From: Streptomyces sp. NRRL F-5727
GTDB lineage: Bacteria; Actinomycetota; Actinomycetes; Streptomycetales; Streptomycetaceae
DNA length: 38,489 bases
Direction: 5' to 3'
NCBI RefSeq assembly: GCF_000719555.1
Contig: NZ_JOGX01000068.1
Span: 1-38,489 of the forward strand
Of the stretch, positions 35,188 to 38,489 are shown in pieces. The translations under genes and the position numbers were made by a program. Each line of letters opens with the position of its first letter. Position 1 is the stretch's first letter. The notes beneath the pieces are model-generated. The model had not been told where the DNA came from. It was given only the letters and a program-made list of their open reading frames with translations, and did not search any database.

Positions 35188-36057
35188 GTGCCCGAGCTGC
35201 CCGAGGTCGAGGTCGTCCGGCGCGGACTGGAGCGCTGGGTCGCCGGCCGGACCGTGGCCGGCGTCGAGGTGCTCCACCCCCGGGCCGTGCGGCGCCACCC
35301 GGCGGGCGGCGCCGACTTCGCCGCCCGGCTCACCGGACGGCGCTTCGAGCCGGCCCGGCGCCGGGGCAAGTACCTGTGGCTGCCGCTCGCCGACACCGGC
35401 ACCTCCGTCCTCGGCCACCTCGGGATGAGCGGCCAGCTCCTGGTGCAGCCGGAGGCCGCGCCGGACGAGAAGCACCTGCGCATCCGCATCCGCTTCGACG
35501 ATGCCGCCGGCACGGAGCTCCGCTTCGTCGACCAGCGCACCTTCGGCGGACTCTCGCTGCACGACACGGCCCCCGACAGCGCCGACGGGCTGCCCGACGT
35601 CATCGGGCACATCGCCCGCGACCCGCTGGACCCCGCCTTCGACGACGCCGCCTTCCAGGCCGCGCTCCGCCTGCGCCGCACCACGATCAAGCGGGCGCTC
35701 CTCGACCAGTCGCTGATCAGCGGCGTCGGCAACATCTACGCCGACGAGGCGCTGTGGCGGGCGAGGCTGCACTACGACCGGCCGACCGCCACCCTCACCC
35801 GCCCGCGCTCGGCCGAACTCCTCGGCCACGTCCGCGACGTGATGAACGCGGCGCTCGCCGCCGGCGGCACCAGCTTCGACAGCCTCTACGTGAACGTGAA
35901 CGGCGAGTCCGGCTACTTCGACCGCTCGCTCGACGCCTACGGGCGGGAGGACGAGCCGTGCCGCCGCTGCGGCACACCGATGCGCCGCCGCGCCTGGATG
36001 AACCGCTCCAGCTACTTCTGCCCGCGCTGCCAGCGCCCGCCGCGCGTCAGCCCGTGA
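35188..36057 (+). CDS. mutM: Formamidopyrimidine-DNA glycosylase
   Basis: This encodes a 289-residue base-excision repair enzyme from GTG 35188, preceded by GGAGGAG. The catalytic N-terminus PELPEVE (P2, E3) and K61 in RRRGKYLW are present, as are the helix-two-turn-helix segment [20 protein letters not shown] and the C-terminal zinc finger (CRRCG, then CPRCQ). It removes 8-oxoguanine and other oxidised purines. Its last 11 bp overlap the end of the convergent HxlR gene. Confidence 0.96.
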   Translation: MPELPEVEVVRRGLERWVAGRTVAGVEVLHPRAVRRHPAGGADFAARLTGRRFEPARRRGKYLWLPLADTGTSVLGHLGMSGQLLVQPEAAPDEKHLRIRIRFDDAAGTELRFVDQRTFGGLSLHDTAPDSADGLPDVIGHIARDPLDPAFDDAAFQAALRLRRTTIKRALLDQSLISGVGNIYADEALWRARLHYDRPTATLTRPRSAELLGHVRDVMNAALAAGGTSFDSLYVNVNGESGYFDRSLDAYGREDEPCRRCGTPMRRRAWMNRSSYFCPRCQRPPRVSP

Positions 36058-36430
36058 CGGCGGCGCGCCCGGAGTCGTACGCCTCCCGGGCCGCGACGAC
36101 CTCCGGCATCCGGCTCTCGACCAGGGTGATCAGCCCGACGAGGCGCTCGGCGACGTCCCGCCCGAGCGGGGTGAGCCGGTAGTCGACCCGGGGCGGATTG
36201 ACCGGCTGCGCCTCCCGGTGCACCAGGCCGTCCCGCTCCAGCGCGTGCAGGGTCTGCGCCAGCATCTTCTCGCTGACGCCGTCGACCCGCCGCCGCAGCT
36301 CGTTGAAGCGGAAGGACCCCTCGTACAGGGCTCCGAGGGTGAGGCCGCCCCACCGGCCCGTGATGTGCTCCAGCGTCACCCGCGAGGCGCACCCCCGGGC
36401 GAACACGTCGAAGGCGAGATCGTCGGTCAT
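36047..36430 (-). CDS. HxlR-family transcriptional regulator
   Basis: This encodes a 127-residue winged-helix protein from ATG 36430 ([13 protein letters not shown]). The HxlR pattern is clear: [39 protein letters not shown], then [12 protein letters not shown] and [14 protein letters not shown]. The cysteine near the N-terminus (C18) is in the place where redox- or aldehyde-sensing members have one. TACCGT ends 7 nt before the ATG, suggesting a leaderless mRNA. It is divergent from the TerD-like gene and overlaps mutM tail to tail by 11 bp. The target is unknown; the adjacent TerD gene is a candidate. Confidence 0.9.
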   Translation of the reverse strand: MTDDLAFDVFARGCASRVTLEHITGRWGGLTLGALYEGSFRFNELRRRVDGVSEKMLAQTLHALERDGLVHREAQPVNPPRVDYRLTPLGRDVAERLVGLITLVESRMPEVVAAREAYDSGRAAVTG

Positions 36431-36580
36431 GCCTCTCACGGTACGCGCGCCGCCCACTCACCACCAGACCGCGCTTTCGAAAAGTGAGCGGGGGCGGTCG
36501 GGTCGAACGGGAAATCGGTGTTCGCCGTACGGGGAGCGGTCCGGTCCCTCACGATGTACGCACATCCTGAGAGGCCCACC

Positions 36581-37909
36581 ATGACCAGCCCTGTCACCAC
36601 CCCGCTCGCGAAGGGCGGCAACGCCACGCTGACCGGCGCCCACTGCCGTACCACGCTGACCTCGGCCGGGACCGCCGTCGACGTCTCCGCCGTGCTGCTC
36701 GGCGCGGACGGCCGGGTGCGGAGCGACGACGACCTCGTCTTCTACAACCACCCCTCGCACGACGGGGTGACCCTGTCGGAGCGGACGATCACCGTGGACC
36801 TGGCGGAGGTCCCGGCCGGGGTCGACCGCATCGCGATCGTCGCCAGCGTCGACCCGGAGGTGCCGGCGGCCCGCTTCGACCCGGGATCGACCCCGCAGGC
36901 GCTGGTGGAGTGCGGGACCGACCGGCTCTCCTTCGCGCCGCCGCCCTTCGAGCACGGGGAGACGGTGGCCGTCCTGGTCGAGCTCTACCGGCGGGCGGGT
37001 GGCTGGAAGGCGCGGGCGGTGGGGCAGGGCTGGGACACCGGCCTCGCGGGGCTGGCCACGGACTTCGGCATCGAGGTGGCGCAGGACGACGCGCCGGCCG
37101 CCCCGGCGGCGCCCGCCGCCGTCCCCCCGCCGGCCTTCGCGCCGCCGCCTGCTCCCGCGGGGGCCGTGGCGTTCGCGCCTCCGCCGGCTCCGGCCGGGGC
37201 CGTGGCGTTCGCGCCTCCGCCGGCTCCCGCCGGGCCCGTGGTCCTGGCGCCGCCGCAGGCTCCCGCCGTACCCCTGACCAAGGCGCCGCTGGGGAAGGTC
37301 ACGCTGACCAAGGACGGTCACGCGACCATCGACATGCGCAAGGACGATCCGGGGCTCGTCGTGACCGCCACCCTCGAATGGGACGGCGGGAGCGAGGAGC
37401 GCCAGGAGGCCGGCGCGGACCTCGACCTGTACGCGCTCTACGTCCCGGGGCCCCGCGTCACCCCGCCCGGCACGCGCGCGAAGAAGTCGGACGACGCCGT
37501 CTACTACCGCGCTCTCGGCTCGGCATCCGGCCCGCCGTACATCGCCCTGGACGGGGACGCCCGCGTCCCGGGGCGCGAGACCGTCACCATCCACCGTCCC
37601 GACCAGCAGGGTTACGTCCTGGTCTGCGCCTACAGCGCGGTGGAGAACGGCACCGGTTCCTTCCGGTCCTTCGGTGCCCGGGCGGTGGTCACCGACGGAC
37701 GGGGGTCGACCGTGGAGGTGCCGCTCTTCCACGACTCCGAGCTGTCCTACTGGGTCGCCATCGCCCTGATCGACTTCACCGCCCCGGACGGCGCACTGAT
37801 CCGGCACGTCGAGCAGTACTCCGAGGAGCACGAGGAGGCCCGCCCGGCCCTCTACTCCGACGGCACGTTCGCGATGGGCGCCGGGAGGACCGAGTTCAAG
37901 ACCATGTGA
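36581..37909 (+). CDS. Protein with two TerD-type domains joined by a repetitive Pro/Ala linker
   Basis: This encodes a 442-residue protein from ATG 36581, with GAGAGG 6 nt upstream. Residues about 1-170 form one TerD-like domain (PLAKGGNATL, VDVSAVLLGADGRVRSDDDLVFYNHP, ITVDLAEVPAGVDRIAIVASVD). Then comes a proline/alanine linker encoded by a 36-nt tandem repeat, and a second, TerA-like domain from about 228 (PLGKVTLTKDG, ADLDLYALY, then a long divergent stretch with YWVAIALIDF). TerD domains bind calcium; the family is linked to tellurite resistance, stress and cell differentiation in Streptomyces. No other ter genes are nearby. Confidence 0.85.
   Translation: MTSPVTTPLAKGGNATLTGAHCRTTLTSAGTAVDVSAVLLGADGRVRSDDDLVFYNHPSHDGVTLSERTITVDLAEVPAGVDRIAIVASVDPEVPAARFDPGSTPQALVECGTDRLSFAPPPFEHGETVAVLVELYRRAGGWKARAVGQGWDTGLAGLATDFGIEVAQDDAPAAPAAPAAVPPPAFAPPPAPAGAVAFAPPPAPAGAVAFAPPPAPAGPVVLAPPQAPAVPLTKAPLGKVTLTKDGHATIDMRKDDPGLVVTATLEWDGGSEERQEAGADLDLYALYVPGPRVTPPGTRAKKSDDAVYYRALGSASGPPYIALDGDARVPGRETVTIHRPDQQGYVLVCAYSAVENGTGSFRSFGARAVVTDGRGSTVEVPLFHDSELSYWVAIALIDFTAPDGALIRHVEQYSEEHEEARPALYSDGTFAMGAGRTEFKTM
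37136..37267 (+). repeat. 36-nt tandem repeat, about 3.7 copies, in the TerD-protein linker
   Basis: Units begin at 37136, 37172, 37208 and 37244 (the last partial, 24 nt). Each encodes a variant of FAPPPAPAGAVA. Units 2 and 3 differ at only a few bases. Confidence 0.9.
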
Positions 37910-37922
37910 GGCCGCGGGACTC

Positions 37923-38489
37923 TCAGTAGCCGAAGTCCTGGGTCCACCACGGGCCGCCGTCGGCGAAGTGGACGCCCACGCCGAGAGTGGTGAAGTCGCA
38001 GTTCAGAATGTTGGCGCGGTGGCCGTCGCTGTTCATCCACGAGACCATCACGGCGGTCGCGTCGACCTGGCCGCGCGCGATGTTCTCGCCGCCGAGGTTC
38101 GTGACGCCGGCCGCCTGGGCGCGGGACCACGGCGTCGCGCCGTCGGGGTCGGTGTGGTCGAAGAAGCCGCGGTTCGCCATGTCGGCGCTGAACGCGCCGG
38201 CCAGCCGGGCGAGGCCGTCCGACGGCTGGACCGGGGAGCAGCCGACCTTGCCGCGCTCGACGTTCACCAGGCGCAGCACCTCGGCCTCGGCGGCGTCCGC
38301 GCGGTCGGCGGTGGAGCCCGCCGCCGTCGTCGTCTCCTCGGCCGGGGCCTCCGTGGTGGGGGCGGGCGCCGGGGTGGTGGCCCGCGTGGTCGCCGGGGTC
38401 TTCGACGGCTCGGGCTTCGGCTTCGCCTGGGTGGTGGCGGGCGCGGGGGCCGCGGTGCGCGTCTTCGACGGGGTGGGGGAGGGGGGCGG
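37923..38489 (-). CDS. CAP-domain (SCP/PR1-like) protein, 5' end outside the window
   Basis: The reading frame is open from the stop at 37923 to the right edge, 188 codons plus stop; the N-terminus is missing. The visible part starts with a ~60-residue low-complexity linker rich in P, T, A and K. Then comes a CAP domain of about 120 residues: LRLVNVERGKVGC, a conserved His in FFDHTDPDG, GENIARG (CAP signature Glu), DGHRANILNCDFTTLGVGV and WWTQDFGY at the C-terminus. Bacterial proteins of this type are usually exported, and the long Pro/Thr linker fits a cell-surface protein with an N-terminal signal or anchor beyond the edge. Its molecular role is unknown. It converges with the TerD-like gene, 13 bp apart. 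Confidence 0.9.
   Translation of the reverse strand, partial: PPPSPTPSKTRTAAPAPATTQAKPKPEPSKTPATTRATTPAPAPTTEAPAEETTTAAGSTADRADAAEAEVLRLVNVERGKVGCSPVQPSDGLARLAGAFSADMANRGFFDHTDPDGATPWSRAQAAGVTNLGGENIARGQVDATAVMVSWMNSDGHRANILNCDFTTLGVGVHFADGGPWWTQDFGY

Overview
The window is a contiguous piece of a high-GC actinobacterial chromosome, almost certainly Streptomyces. GC at third codon positions is very high throughout, GTG and TTG starts are common, many genes look leaderless, and the gene order (accB-accE, two tandem conservons, gltX, Gln/Glu tRNAs, ndgR-leuCD, hupS, cofC-plsC-gpsA-ddl, thiL-thiD, rpmB, recG-rsmD-coaD, rpmF-rnc-mutM) is the core-chromosome order I remember from S. coelicolor around SCO5535-SCO5575. 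That comparison is from memory, not a search. I see no insertion sequence, prophage, integrase or CRISPR array; this is core rather than accessory DNA.

Region 1 (1-11449): the end of an acyl-CoA carboxylase beta gene and its small epsilon subunit run rightwards to a strong terminator. Facing them are two tandem conservons on the minus strand, each cvnA-cvnB-cvnC-cvnD: a membrane histidine-kinase-like sensor, a roadblock-family protein, a DUF742 protein and a Ras-like GTPase. In both conservons cvnD is broken by an out-of-frame internal deletion that removes the switch regions and G3 motif. Both deletions end at exactly the same base, while their other ends differ by 30 nt. This is the most striking observation in the window and needs read-level verification, because a repeat-induced assembly error is a serious alternative to real gene decay.

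Region 2 (11450-15505): an unrecognised 65-residue protein with a duplicated TTANPRR motif, a fumarylacetoacetate hydrolase-family enzyme overlapping gltX (GluRS), a HAD hydrolase, and five tRNA genes (Gln-Glu-Glu-Gln-Glu). In actinobacteria GluRS charges both tRNA-Glu and tRNA-Gln, the latter being amidated afterwards, so the enzyme and all its substrate tRNAs sit together here.

Region 3 (15506-19705): the IclR-type regulator ndgR is divergent from leuC-leuD, with inverted and direct repeats between them. Then come a small conserved protein and the HU protein HupS with a long lysine/alanine histone-like tail.

Region 4 (19750-26600): a small cold-shock-like protein and cofC (coenzyme F420 synthesis) on the minus strand; plsC-gpsA (phospholipid synthesis) and ddl (cell wall) on the plus strand; a DUF3515 lipoprotein and a stand-alone Lrp-type RAM protein on the minus strand; and thiL-thiD (thiamine) on the plus strand. 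A near-perfect 17-bp palindrome lies between the RAM gene and thiL.

Region 5 (26598-38489): rpmB on the minus strand with a structured leader; then a FakA-like DAK2 protein, recG, rsmD and coaD; a DivIVA-like coiled-coil protein; an operon of DUF177 protein, rpmF, rnc and mutM; an HxlR regulator overlapping mutM tail to tail; a double TerD-domain protein with a 36-nt tandem repeat; and the 3' part of a CAP-domain (SCP/PR1) protein cut by the window edge.
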